Shown here: piece by piece, positions 23,582-32,956 of the stretch
How positions within the stretch are numbered: the first letter of the stretch is position 1
Layout of the letters: each line of letters opens with the position of its first letter
NCBI GenBank assembly: GCA_025769875.1
Contig: JAGFNK010000566.1
Coordinates: 1-33,364, forward strand
Length of the DNA: 33,364 nt
Source of the DNA: Russula earlei
Lineage: Eukaryota > Basidiomycota > Agaricomycetes > Russulales > Russulaceae
Direction: 5' to 3'
Position numbers and translations under genes: made by a program
The notes under the pieces: model-generated
What the model saw: only the letters and a program-made list of their open reading frames with translations
What the model was told of the DNA's origin: nothing
Database searches by the model: none

Positions 23582-24017
23582 ATGTGTGCATGTGGCATGT
23601 GGAGTACTGTGATACTCCATGATGTCCTGTATCTCCCAGACCTCAAAGGGAACCTCTTATCGGTCACCCACTTTGCTCAATGTGGGGCAGAAGTGTGCTT
23701 CCAGGGGCAGACATGTGGGATATACAACAAAACCCAACTTGTATGTGAGGGACAATTACATGGAAGCTTATACATTATGGCCATTGAAATGCCAACACTT
23801 GAGTTGGCACACATAGCAACACCAGACCCATCCCTCACAGAATGCAGCCACAAAACTGAAGCTGTGCTTACTGCATGCACAATGATCTTCCAGGCCTCCT
23901 CAGATACATGCTCTGAACAGGTTGCAACCTGGACAGATGATAAGCTGTGGAAGAAACATGCCAGCAGGCTAAAGCGCAAGTTGAAAGCACCCCAGCACCC
24001 TGAGCCATCCGCCATGC
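23582..24017 (+). pseudogene. copia pol, GAG-pre-integrase segment
   Basis: The sequence reads ILHDVLYLPDLKGNLLSVTH, GAEVCFQGQTCGIYNKTQLV and EGQLHGSLYIMAIE, the conserved segment between protease and integrase in copia polyproteins. It is broken from the previous frame by a stop and then cut by solo LTR B. Confidence 0.85.
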
Positions 24018-24478
24018 TGTTAGGATTCTTGCGTCTCCTTGTTCTCATCTGCTTACCTATGCTCTGGTGACCCATCTCTGCTTACTCATACTAAGCGTCT
24101 TAAGTGACTCATTGGCATGGCTGTACGGTCAGTGGGGAGGTGGGTACTGTAGGAGGTTCAAGTCCTGCAGAGTACAGCGGTTCTTGTTAAGTTGGGATAC
24201 TGGATACCTAGGAAGTGTATGTCATTGGGATATGACTGTGATTACTATGCGTAGGGATCTCATAGTATAGGTATATGGAAAATAGTAACTCTCTCAAACA
24301 AGAAACAATCATCTTGTCAAATACAGTCTATTGAAGAACTCTAAGTGAAAGAGGCCCCTCTCTTCTCTTACACCTATTCTTCCTGAGATAATATCAAAGG
24401 GATCGAAGTCTAGTGCTTGAACTATATCAAGCAACTCTTTCACTAAGAGTCAGCGATAAGATCATTCCGATCTTAACA
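24018..24478 (+). mobile_element. Solo LTR B (nested in copia pol)
   Basis: 461 bp from TGTTAGGATTC to GATCTTAACA, with perfect CATGC duplications at 24013-24017 and 24479-24483. It is unlike LTR A/C and is less CpG-poor. It contains GGTTCAAGTCC (about 24154), which resembles a Pol III B box but is not part of a tRNA fold I can draw. Confidence 0.9.
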
Positions 24479-24483
24479 CATGC

Positions 24484-25428
24484 GCATCAAACTCAAAATG
24501 GGCCAATGCCTGAAGACCCTCTGATTACATGAAGGGGGCAAACCCACCAATGTCACAGAACACGCGACCCAGACACCTCTTGATAGGGTCCAGGTGGCAC
24601 ATGCAGATGTGAGCCTACCCATGTGCACCTTGGATGACATTATGTCCAAAGAGGTCAGGAGTGGGACAACTCCCAACCCCTCTTGGCTGCATGTCCTCAG
24701 AATGCACATGTCTGTGCACACCCCAGAGAAGACAATCACCCAGACAACCTGATGGTTGCTGGTGTGTGTGTTCCTGGGCCATGCAAACCACACACAACAT
24801 GCAGCCAAGCCTGCCCATTGCCCCACCCCTAGCACCATCACACCCTGCACCATCATATCCAAAGAAGAGGGCCCCATGTCACACATCAAATGTGTAATCC
24901 TTGAATATGATGGAACAGCTGATAGAGCCAAAAATTGGGAAATGGTAATCAATTTGAGGGGGAGGTGGAACTGGTGGACAAGGCAGAACAGCTGCCACAT
25001 GTGAAACTGCAAGGTGTCAGAGCACACAAGCTCTTGCCCGCTCAGCCTGAAACAGGTGGGCAACACGGAGCAGGTGCTGTGCGCCGAACTGCAAGGTGGC
25101 AGAGCAGAAAATGCTCTGCCTGTCAAGTCTGAAACAAAATCAGCACAACCAACAGTCCACAAAGTGGAAAACTCACCTGTGCAATCCACCACAGGACAAC
25201 CAAAGCACACCACATGTGCGCTCACACCTGATCAAGGTGATGATGCGGAGGAATTCAATGAAGGAGAAGTGGAAAAGGCATCGCATGCCAAACTGCAAGA
25301 CACACAGCTGCAATGTGATAACAATGCACCTGAGGACCAAGCTTCCTCACAACCTAAAATGCACCCAAAATGTGCCACTCACACACCTGTCTGCGACAAG
25401 GATGCTTGCCATTCCCCCATTCTGCATG
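24484..25428 (+). pseudogene. Scrambled copia pol interior
   Basis: Between solo LTRs B and C several frames carry weak copia-like text (for example GPMSHIKCVILEYDGTADRA, an integrase C-terminal-like piece, and an acidic Glu/Gln-rich linker), with stops and shifts. The catalytic integrase core is not visible. The long minus-strand open frame here is an artefact of base composition. Confidence 0.5.
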
Positions 25429-26049
25429 TGTTGTGAATTACCCCCTTATTGGTTCATCTCTACATTCTGTTGTTATTGTTTACTTTTACTATTGTTCTCC
25501 TCCATTGCCCTCACCCCCTCAGTTACCATTTCATCCCTTGATGCTGATGGTCCCTTATTGTTTCATCCACTGTGTTTCATCCATTGTTTCACCTATGGTT
25601 GATCCCTTTCTGCTATTGGCCCACTTTTATCTATTGTTCCGCTTATAGTACTGTACAGCCTCACTACATACAGTATTTAAGTGCCTGTAAAAGCTGGGGA
25701 ATGCCCCAAGCTTAGCTTTGTCCCATTTCCTGTTGCACCCCTTGCCCTGTACTCTCTCTCAATCACAACTCGCTTGTGCTGGCCTATACTCTGCTTGACC
25801 TGAGCACACCTCAAGGAACCCTTGTGTTCCTCTTCCTCCTCTGCCTCTCTCTCATTGTCCTCCTCTTCTGTGAAACCAGGAGATTGACTCTGTCTGCAGA
25901 CTGAGTCATTGTCTGACTCAGCCTTGAGACGCTAAACCTTTGATCTGGTCTCTTTGAGCCGGCCCCCATTGAACCCTTGAACCAAGTCACAGGGACTTGG
26001 CCCCCACTGAACCTTGAGCTAACGCTCTTACAGCTGCAACACTGTAACA
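25429..26049 (+). mobile_element. Solo LTR C (nested in copia pol)
   Basis: 621 bp from TGTTGTGAATTACCCCC to CACTGTAACA, with perfect GCATG duplications at 25424-25428 and 26050-26054. It is of the same family as solo LTR A, clearly alignable through AAGCTTAGCTTTGTCCC and CAGGGACTTGGCCCC. Confidence 0.9.
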
Positions 26050-26054
26050 GCATG

Positions 26055-27050
26055 AGCACTGAATGGAATGTACCAAGCAGGGAAATGCGGGCACACAAAA
26101 ATTTAGCCATTAACTACAAGTCCTATGCTGAGGCAACAACCCACACAGATTCTGCCGAATGGGCAAAGGCATGCAACAAAGAGAAATGCGTGTCTGAAAA
26201 CATGGGCATTCTCAAAAGCATGCCATGCCCACAGAACAGAGATGCAGTGGGGAAGTGAAGAGACCTTCCTAATAAAGGGTGGGTCAAACCACAAAAACCA
26301 AAAATGCAAGGCCCACGTCATCACACAGGGACTCACCTAAGTTAAGGACAACAACCCTGACAAAATTGTGCTGCCAGAATACAGGCACTCCCTTGCACCC
26401 TGGCCCTTGCTGCAGAAAGGAGTCTAGCAGTCCATCAGATGAACAACAAGTCCACCTGCCTAAACGGAGAACTGACAGATGAGACCTTCTTGAAAGTGTG
26501 CCCAGGGAATGACCACCAATGCACACTCAAACACTTGACCCAGTATGCCTGAGGTATGAGCGATCACCGCCTGACCTTCCAGTGTGACCCCAGCACCCAG
26601 CCAATTCTGGTTGGATATGTTGACCCTGACTGGACCAGCTTTGGACTTCAACTTCATGTTAACAAGTGGAACTGCAAGCTGGAGCCAAAAGGAGCAAGCC
26701 CCAGTTGCACCCTTGATCACTGAGGCAGAGCACACCATGGGTGCATGCGCTGCTGAGGAAGCCACCAGGCTGAGGCAACCACTCACTGGATTGGGTCAAG
26801 ATACCCATCTCCTCACAACCCCTCACATTGACAACCAGTCAACCATTGCCATCTGGCAGGAACCCTAAGTTCCATGACTGCACCAAATGCACTGAGGTGC
26901 AACACCACTTCTTGCAGAAGAGAGCCAACTTGCATCAATCTCACATACACTCCATCAGAAGAGGAAGCAGCTGATGTATTGAAAAAGGGGTTCCAGCTGT
27001 GAGAAGCACAAAGGTTTCACGATGGAGATGGGGGTAAACGCACACCGCTC
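26055..27050 (+). pseudogene. copia reverse transcriptase/RNase H remnants
   Basis: The 5' part keeps traces of the start of copia RT (HVITQGLTQVKDNNPDK), broken by stops; the catalytic YVDD region is missing. A clean frame at 26584-26868 is RNase H: after VGYVDPDWTS in an adjacent frame come SGTASWSQKEQAP, ITEAEHTMGACAAEEA and THLLTTPHIDNQSTIAI. The terminal part (HHFLQKRAN, EKGVPAV) is frameshifted. RNase H would remove the RNA template; this copy is dead. Confidence 0.8.
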
Positions 27051-27051
27051 A

Positions 27052-27062
27052 GGCTGAGGGGG
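27052..27062 (+). other. Polypurine tract of the copia element
   Basis: GGCTGAGGGGG directly precedes the 3' LTR, where plus-strand priming is expected. This supports the plus orientation of the element. Confidence 0.7.
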
Positions 27063-27064
27063 CA

Positions 27065-27301
27065 TGTTGGAAGTGCAGCCACTAAGTGCCGCACGAATGG
27101 ACAATCTGGACCATACATGTAAATAATTTGAATTTAGTTATCATTTGTTTTCCCTCAGTCTTTTACACACAAGACTGAGGTCAGTAGTACATTCCTTTAT
27201 AGCTTCCTTTAAAGCTAATACTGTACATAGCAATAATTATACAGGTTAGCTAACTAACCCAATACAGTCTTTTACACACAAGACTGAGCTATAATTCTAC
27301 A
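27065..27301 (+). repeat. 3' LTR of the copia element
   Basis: 237 bp from TGTTGGAAGTGC to TTCTACA, followed by TTTGC (27302-27306). It keeps only 2 of the 11 CpG sites of the 5' LTR; the other nine are TG or CA (or lost with them). Away from CpG it differs at only a few places. Confidence 0.93.
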
Positions 27302-27306
27302 TTTGC
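27302..27306. repeat. Right 5-bp target-site duplication of the copia element (TTTGC)
   Basis: Exact match to 21348-21352. Confidence 0.85.
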
Positions 27307-28062
27307 AGCATGCCAGGTAAGGGCACATGGAGTTCAGTGGGCTTGATCTGAGGGCAGATATGGACAGAGAAGAACAGAGGGGAGCAAGCACCTCACTTGC
27401 AGTTGTTTGGCTTCTTGGCTTTTGCAGGCAAACTGATGTGAGTGGCACAAAAGAGAATCTTCTATTGCTGAGGGTAGGAGGACAGTTTATATACAGGCAA
27501 GAGGCATGAGACATGATGAAAGGAAATCTAGACCAAGAGAGATCAAATTATGATGAAAGAAGGAGTGCATAAGGGATAGCTGAAATATGATGCATTGCGC
27601 ATGCATGGTGTCATGAACTATTTCCCAGAGAGGGCCCTTGAAGGACCCTTCCTTATGAGAGGAAACCCAGCCTCTATGGTGTCACCCTGTTCACACGGAC
27701 AAAAGGGGTGAGTAGAGGTGTCCACAATATTGCGCACACATTGTCGTGTGAGCAATTCTTGGCACAATCGACATACAGCAAGCCACACTTAATGGCAACC
27801 CTGTTAACAATAAAGGACAGTATTATAGCCTCCCTAAGGACCCTTTAGTATGACTCTAAGTGCTCTACAATGTTTCATTGATTTGGGTGATTTGGTATGT
27901 TTCCACTACCCTGGGATGTTGTGATGTAATCACAGCTCAGACGCATTCATGCGTCAGTTACACAGACCGGGCATCACCGGTTTAGCTCAGGCGCATGACG
28001 TGTCAGATCATGCAGACTGGCTCAGCTCATATGCTGAGATCTGTGTTACTTACAATGATAAG
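27307..28062. other. Non-coding repeat-like sequence between the copia element and the inverted-repeat unit
   Basis: No gene seen. TTTATATACAGG (about 27486) resembles the TATA region of the LTR-like repeats near 28562 and 29769, so this may be a diverged minus-strand LTR of a related family, into which copia inserted. A CTAAGGACCC motif at 27834 recurs near 31987. Three small hairpins lie at 27920-28038. Confidence 0.45.
27920..28038. repeat. Cluster of three short perfect hairpins
   Basis: TGTGAT-GTA-ATCACA (27920-27934), GACGCA-TTCA-TGCGTC (27940-27955) and CTCAGC-TCATAT-GCTGAG (28021-28038) lie within 119 bp just outside the left inverted-repeat arm. Confidence 0.65.
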
Positions 28063-28473
28063 TTATTGCCATTTTCAGCGCACTTGGCAGAGCTTGAATT
28101 CCATCCAAATCGGTGCAGAAACCCCCTCAAACATGCGGGATGAATATCTCCCTCAAAACAGCTTCAATTCATATGAAAATTATTGTCCCTGAATTGCCTG
28201 AATGAGGGCTAGGCAGCCCCATTGTTTTCATGAGATTTGAGTGAGAATTGGTGGAGCTGGACTCAAGCCACCTCCACATGTGTATTAGATGAATTACAAC
28301 TCAAAATCATGGTCTATATCTATTATTTTTCCCTCATGTTGTACCCATGGGCTGTCTTGAGGCAGCCCCATAGTGTTTTTGACTCAAGTGTTGTGGTGTG
28401 CAACGTTGTTTCCAGTGCGATTGGAGTCGCAGCCAGCCACTCATCACCCCTCTCGCCTCTCGATTCTGACCAT
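28063..28473 (+). repeat. Left arm of a 411-bp inverted repeat
   Basis: This aligns in reverse complement with 31129-31539 over essentially its full length, with scattered substitutions, many at CpG sites. Examples: CAGCGCACTTGGCAGAGCTT, AACCCCCTCAAACATG and ATGGTCTATATCTATTAT occur in both. Inner homology ends at CTGACCAT. Confidence 0.9.
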
Positions 28474-28475
28474 CC

Positions 28476-28890
28476 TTCTTGTTTTTCACAGACAGAGAGG
28501 AGTGGGTTGCAAAGAGGGGTCCTATTCTGAACTCTTTCTACTACAGAGTAGCTAGGGTGTTTTTATATACAGGAGAGAGGTACTAGAGATGAATGGCATG
28601 AAAGTGAATCAAGACTGGTTGAGATGGTTGAGGCGGTCATGAAAGGCTTGAGACACGAATGCATCTAGTGTGCTGAGGCGTGCATGCGCGCGTGGTCAGT
28701 GGCTGAGGGCTGGGCGATGCGATCGAGGTCTTGATGTTGCACGCAAGATGGCTTGTGGTGTGCGGTCGGTGGACTGCCTGGAATGAGAGGGAGGTGGCAA
28801 GGGATGAAAGGGAGCTGAGGTGTCAGTCTCATGTCATGTCGTGTCGCGTTTTCACATGTGATTTCGAGGCCAGCCATAATCTTCCTTACA
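28476..28890 (-). repeat. LTR-like direct repeat, left copy (3' LTR by orientation)
   Basis: Shares with 29679-30108 blocks such as TTTCTACTACAGAGTAGCTA, GATGCGATCGAGGTCTTGAT and the end CCTTACA. The outer boundary is approximate because the T-run varies in length. Confidence 0.85.
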
Positions 28891-29678
28891 CCTCCCAGGG
28901 GGCTTGAAACTTTGACCGTCCTTGGTCAAATGTCTGAATGCAAGTGTTTTGAGCCTTTCACGTCTGAATTGAGGTGGTGGTTGTGGCTGCTTGTGCTGCG
29001 GAAGACCCAAAGGCGGCTGATCGGCGATGGCGATGACAGAAGAGGTGAGGGCAATGGGAAACGGAGGCGATGGAGACGAGGGTGGCGGTGACGAGATGGC
29101 GGCTGCGTGGTGGTGGTGTTGTCCTGTGGCAGTGGCGGTGTGGTCGTCTCCATTGCAGGTGGTGGCAGCAGGCATGGACGAGGAGCAAAGGCATAGGCGG
29201 TGAGTGTGAGTTTGTAGATAGAGACGTAGGTGGTGAGGACTTGAGAAAGAGGATGCGTGGGGCGGCTTGCGCAGGGGTGGGATCTGTCGTCTTGCGGCGG
29301 TGGTGGCAGGGTCGTCTCCACTGCAGGTGTCGGCAGCAGACGTGGGTGAGAGTGCACGAATGGATGGGGAGGTGATGTGGGAGGCGGTGTGCAGTGTGCT
29401 GTTGGCATCGGCAACTGCTTCTCCTGCGGTGGCGGCGGTGGTGTGGTGGCGGCTTCTGCTCCTGTTGTGGTGTGTCATTGCTAAGTTTGTGGCTGAGGCC
29501 TTCTTGGTCTTCTGGGGTGGTGCTGGTGGCGAGGGGTTGTGACGGTGCGGCGGTGCTGGTGTCACGCTGTAGCGAGTCCAGGGGACGCGCGAGTGAGATC
29601 GTAAGGCTGACCGGTCCAAAGAAACAGAGAGGAGAGGGGGGAGGGAGTAGAGCAAGTGGTCCGCATGACTGGTGATGC

Positions 29679-30108
29679 TTCTTGTTTTTTTTTCGCAGGC
29701 AGAGAAGAGTGGGTTGCAAGGAGGGGTCTTATTCTCCACTTTTTCTACTACAGAGTAGCTAGGTGTTTTATATACAGGAGAGAAGTACTAAGGATGAAAG
29801 GCATGAAAGGGAGATAGGCATGAAAGAGAATTGAGGCTGGGTGAGGCGGTCGAGGCCTTGATGAAAGACTTGGGACGCGAACACGTCTAGTGTGTGGAGG
29901 TGTGGCGTGCACGTGTGGTCGGTGGCGAGGGCTGGGCAATGCGATCGAGGTCTTGATGTCGCATGCGAGGTGGCTTGTGGTGTGCAGTCGGTGGACAGCC
30001 TGGAACTAGAGGGAGGGTGGTAAGGGATAGGAGGAGGTGTCACTGTCAGTGTTGTGTTGTGTCGCGTTTCCGCACGTGATTCCGTGGCCAGCCAGAATCC
30101 TCCTTACA
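29679..30108 (-). repeat. LTR-like direct repeat, right copy (5' LTR by orientation)
   Basis: Partner of 28476-28890. It retains more CpG (for example GTGTCGCGTTTCCGCACGTG) than the left copy (GTGTCGCGTTTTCACATGTG). Confidence 0.85.
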
Positions 30109-31128
30109 GCACGAAACTACTAAAGTGGCAGCTGAGACTGAGAAGACTGAGGCTGAGACTGAGAAGGTGGTGGTGGACTAAGCTGGTGTGACGGTGGAGG
30201 TGGATGGGGCGGAGGCGACAACTGAGGGCAATGCAGGGGCAATGGCGGCTGTGGCTGACAAGGGCGTGGCAGCGGTGGCTTGTGAGACGGTGGTGGAGAT
30301 GGTGGTGTGTGGCGCTAAGACGTCGGTGGCTGAGGCTGAGGCTACGGTGGCGGCTGACAAGACTAAGGCGGCTGGCAAGGCTAAGAGTGTGGTGGTGGTG
30401 GTTGACTGATCTGAAGCTGGGGCGATGGAGACGGCTGGCAAAAACTAGGGGCGCGGTGGCGGCAGCTGAGACTGAGAAGGCTGAGGCTGAGGGCAGGGTG
30501 GAGACGGTGGTGGCTGGCGATGCTGGTGCTATGACGGACTGGGCTGAACTGATGAGTATGGGCGAGGCTAAGATGGAGACTGATGCGAAGTTGGTGGCTA
30601 GCATGACTGAGGCTACTGTGGCGATGGACAAGGCGACGGACGAGGACTGAGGGCGATAAGATGACTGAGGGCGCGGGAGCGGATGAGACAAAGGTGGGGG
30701 TGGCAGACGAGGCTGCGAGGGCTGAAGTGGCAGGCGGCGCTAAAACGTCGGTGGGCCGAGGTTGAGATGGTGGTTGTGCATGGAGCTGAGACAGTGGCCA
30801 TAGCAGGCGACACTGAGGGCGCGGGAGCTAGTTGGGGCTAAGATGGGGACAGTGGCGATAGGCGATGTCACGGCTGAGGCTATGGCGGTGGGGACAGACG
30901 AGGTGTCGACGATGGTGAATGCGGGTGATGCTGGGATGGCGAGGGCAGGTGGAGCCGAGGCGATGATGGCTGGGCGAGTCAATGATGGCGGCAATGAACA
31001 AGGTGACAGGAATGGTGGATGAGGTGGGAACCGCAGGGATGATGGGCAAGGCAGGTGAGGCAGAGGCGATGGTGCATGGCACGATGTAGGGATGGAGACT
31101 GGAGCGGGCATGGGTGCAGGGTATGTGT
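30109..31128 (+). pseudogene. Low-complexity Ala/Glu/Val/Thr-rich decayed coding sequence
   Basis: The plus strand has codon-like runs of GCT/GAG/ACT/AAG/GTG with stops and frameshifts between them: TKVAAETEKTEAETEKVVVD at about 30120-30180, KTSVAEAEATVAADKTKAAG near 30318-30375, AAAETEKAEAEG near 30461, then MSMGEAKMETDAKLVASMTE to 30650 and DEAARAEVAGGAKTSVGRG to 30760. The repeated AETEK/EAE words suggest a repetitive, helical protein or a minisatellite-derived frame. No start, domain or splice model could be built. It is either a captured host fragment or simple repeat grown by slippage. Confidence 0.4.
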
Positions 31129-31539
31129 ATGGTCAGAATGGAGAGGTAAGAGGGGCGATGAGTGGCTGGCCATCACTCCGATCACACTGAAAACAATGTT
31201 GCACACACCACAACACTTGAGTCAAAAAACACTATGGGGCTGCCTCAAGACAGCCCATGGGTACAACATGAGGGATAATAGATATAGACCATGATTTTGA
31301 GTTGTAATTCATCTAATACAAATGTGGAGGTGGCTTGAGTCCAGCTCCACCAATTCTCACTCAAATCTCATGAAAACAATGGGGCTGCCTAGCCCTCATT
31401 CAGGCAATTCAGGGACAATAATTTTTCATATGAATTGAAGCTGTTTTGAGGGAGATATTCATCCCACATGTTTGAGGGGGTTTCTGCGCCAATTTGGGTG
31501 GAATTCAAGCTCTGCCAAGTGCGCTGAAAACAGCAATAA
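31129..31539 (-). repeat. Right arm of the 411-bp inverted repeat
   Basis: Reverse complement of 28063-28473. Together the arms bound a 3477-bp unit. No TG..CA ends or clear target duplication were found at the outer edges, so it may be a long-TIR DNA element, or two copies of one dispersed repeat in opposite orientation. Confidence 0.9.
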
Positions 31540-32050
31540 TTGATGACAATCGGTAGCTACTAACAACTGATCCTTGTATGATCTTTGTTTCTTATTGATG
31601 GTAGCTACTTGCAGTGTACTTAGAGACGCTCTGGAGTACTTAAGAGTGTCGTATTTCAATAGATCACTTCAGTCTTGTCTTACACAATACTGAAGTGATT
31701 ACTTACTGTTTCCTATCTTATCTCTTGCATCTAATCACACGTTGTAGATATCTTTTGATAGGTATTACTGAATTATAGTCTTGTCTTACACAATACTGAA
31801 ATATCTTTTGATAGATCTTAAGGATCTTATCATTGTTATCATAACCTGCGCTCATCTGCTTCAACATACAATAGGCACTAACACAATACTAAAGACCCTA
31901 CAACACATTATTAGACTAACTCTAATAACCATAGAACGAACTATAAAGCAATACTAAGGACCTTAATAGAAGTATTAGGGTTGACTCTAAGGACCCTAAT
32001 GGAACTATATAAGGGGCCTTATAGGCAACTCTATTCTCTGAAGCAAACTA
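31540..32050. repeat. LTR-like non-coding sequence with paired direct repeats and hairpins
   Basis: A 24-nt perfect repeat (AGTCTTGTCTTACACAATAC plus TGAA) occurs at 31671-31694 and 31777-31800, and ATATCTTTTGATAG at 31749 and 31801. The first copy is the core of a 9-bp hairpin (CACTTCAGT..ACTGAAGTG, 31665-31697). Further on are ATTAGGGT..ACCCTAAT (31974-32000) and TATAAGG-GG-CCTTATA (32008-32023) overlapping a TATA-like sequence. Short CTAAGGACC-type words recur. It is probably an LTR or its relic; the ends are not defined. Confidence 0.5.
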
Positions 32051-32956
32051 CAAGTCCTCAAATGACTGGCCCTAAACTAACTAACAGCAAATGGATCAGG
32101 TGCTTTGCACGTGTACTAAAGCAGTGAACATGTGGACAGTCTTCAGACTGTCCATTTGTTTATGGCACTCTCTATCCCTGGGATACTCCTTTAAGGACCA
32201 TCCTCTTGTGACCACTCTGGCCTCTTCCCTGCGTACTTGCTCGACTCTACCAGTAACCATACCTCTTTGGTATTTGGTACTGCTTTGGACTCTACTTCTT
32301 GCCCACACCGTCTTGGACATTTATCGACTTATCTTTGAGCTTATCCCTTGCCCTTGAACTGGATTGTTCAACAGTGAGTCCAACACATGGGGGCAAGTAC
32401 AAGTCATGTGATTCCATGCTCAGCCAGATCACATACCTTACAGGTTGGCAAGAGAATCAGGGCTTCAATCACATGTGTAAATGGCACCAAAGTATTTTCT
32501 TAATCACTTATTTTAATCACTTATTTATTATGTATCTGGCAAATAAATCACAATACAAATAATGATTTTCTATTGTAAGGATCAGCAGAAGATGAGGCCA
32601 CTAGAATAGGTGGTGGTGTGAGTCTGAAGGGACCTGGGGCAATGGAGGTGGCAGCATCTGAGGGAGGGAGTTCCAAGGGAGGGGGGTTTGAGATGACAGT
32701 CCCCCAAGGGCATGTGTGCATGCATTTGCAGTGGCAGATGTTGCATCAGGCTTGGTGCGCTTGCCCAACCATTTGCTCCCAGCATATGGATCATTGTGAA
32801 CCCAGTGGCACTTTCCCTTAGCAACACTGATGCTTTGTGCTGTCATGTTAAGGCTCCAAAGTGCCTTAAATAAGATCAATGGTTGCATCTATGAACACAT
32901 CCTACCAATGCAGATATGCTTGAGTCAAGCAAGCAATACTTGTGGAGGGGAAGGAG
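32051..32956. other. Non-coding or unrecognised transposon interior
   Basis: Open frames on both strands are short and carry no motif I know. A minus frame at 32601-32888 (with GKCHWVHNDPYAGSKWLGKR) is the only one with protein-like composition. A perfect 10-bp hairpin, TGGACAGTCT-TC-AGACTGTCCA, lies at 32133-32154. The end (GTGGAGGGGAAGGAG) looks like a polypurine tract for the LTR that follows. Confidence 0.4.

Larger units (their letters stand above)
21353..27301 (+). mobile_element. Degenerate Ty1/copia-type LTR retrotransposon carrying three nested solo LTRs
   Basis: Two similar LTRs in direct orientation, TG..CA ends, a 5-bp target duplication (TTTGC), a polypurine tract before the 3' LTR, and coding remnants in the order gag, zinc knuckle, protease, GAG-pre-integrase, RT, RNase H. 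RNase H at the end of pol with the integrase slot upstream identifies the copia order. The total is 5949 bp. Removing three solo LTRs and their extra target copies leaves about 4.2 kb, shorter than a usual copia element; the integrase core is not recognisable and seems lost. Several frameshifts and stops make it non-autonomous. The interior is strongly CpG-poor. Confidence 0.93.
28476..30108 (-). mobile_element. Small LTR-pair element without recognisable pol (TRIM/LARD-like)
   Basis: Direct repeats at 28476-28890 and 29679-30108 flank 788 bp. On the minus strand each repeat starts TGTAAGGA and has a TATA box (CTGTATATAAAA) about 315 nt in, as an LTR should. The left copy is preceded in that orientation by CCCCCTGGGAGG, polypurine-like. 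The interior has long, biased minus-strand open frames (His/Pro/Ser/Thr-rich), with no gag or pol motif. No target duplication is found. It resembles a terminal-repeat retrotransposon in miniature or a non-autonomous large derivative; its autonomous partner is not in the window. Confidence 0.7.

Noticed and set aside
24121..24190. tRNA or SINE-like B box (GGTTCAAGTCC)
   Set aside because: No cloverleaf with a proper acceptor stem or A box can be drawn, and it lies inside solo LTR B with defined ends and target duplications.
24473..25225. 250-codon open frame on the minus strand
   Set aside because: It is antisense to decayed copia pol and spans the end of solo LTR B and its junction; it exists because the CpG-poor, CA-rich plus strand yields few minus-strand stops. 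No motif.
28852..29739. 295-codon minus-strand open frame as a real gene
   Set aside because: It starts at GTG inside an LTR-like repeat and is a His/Pro/Ser/Thr-rich low-complexity product of GGTGGC-type sequence, with equally long frames in other phases.
31974..31982. TTAGGG telomere-like word
   Set aside because: Single copy within a short inverted repeat, not an array.
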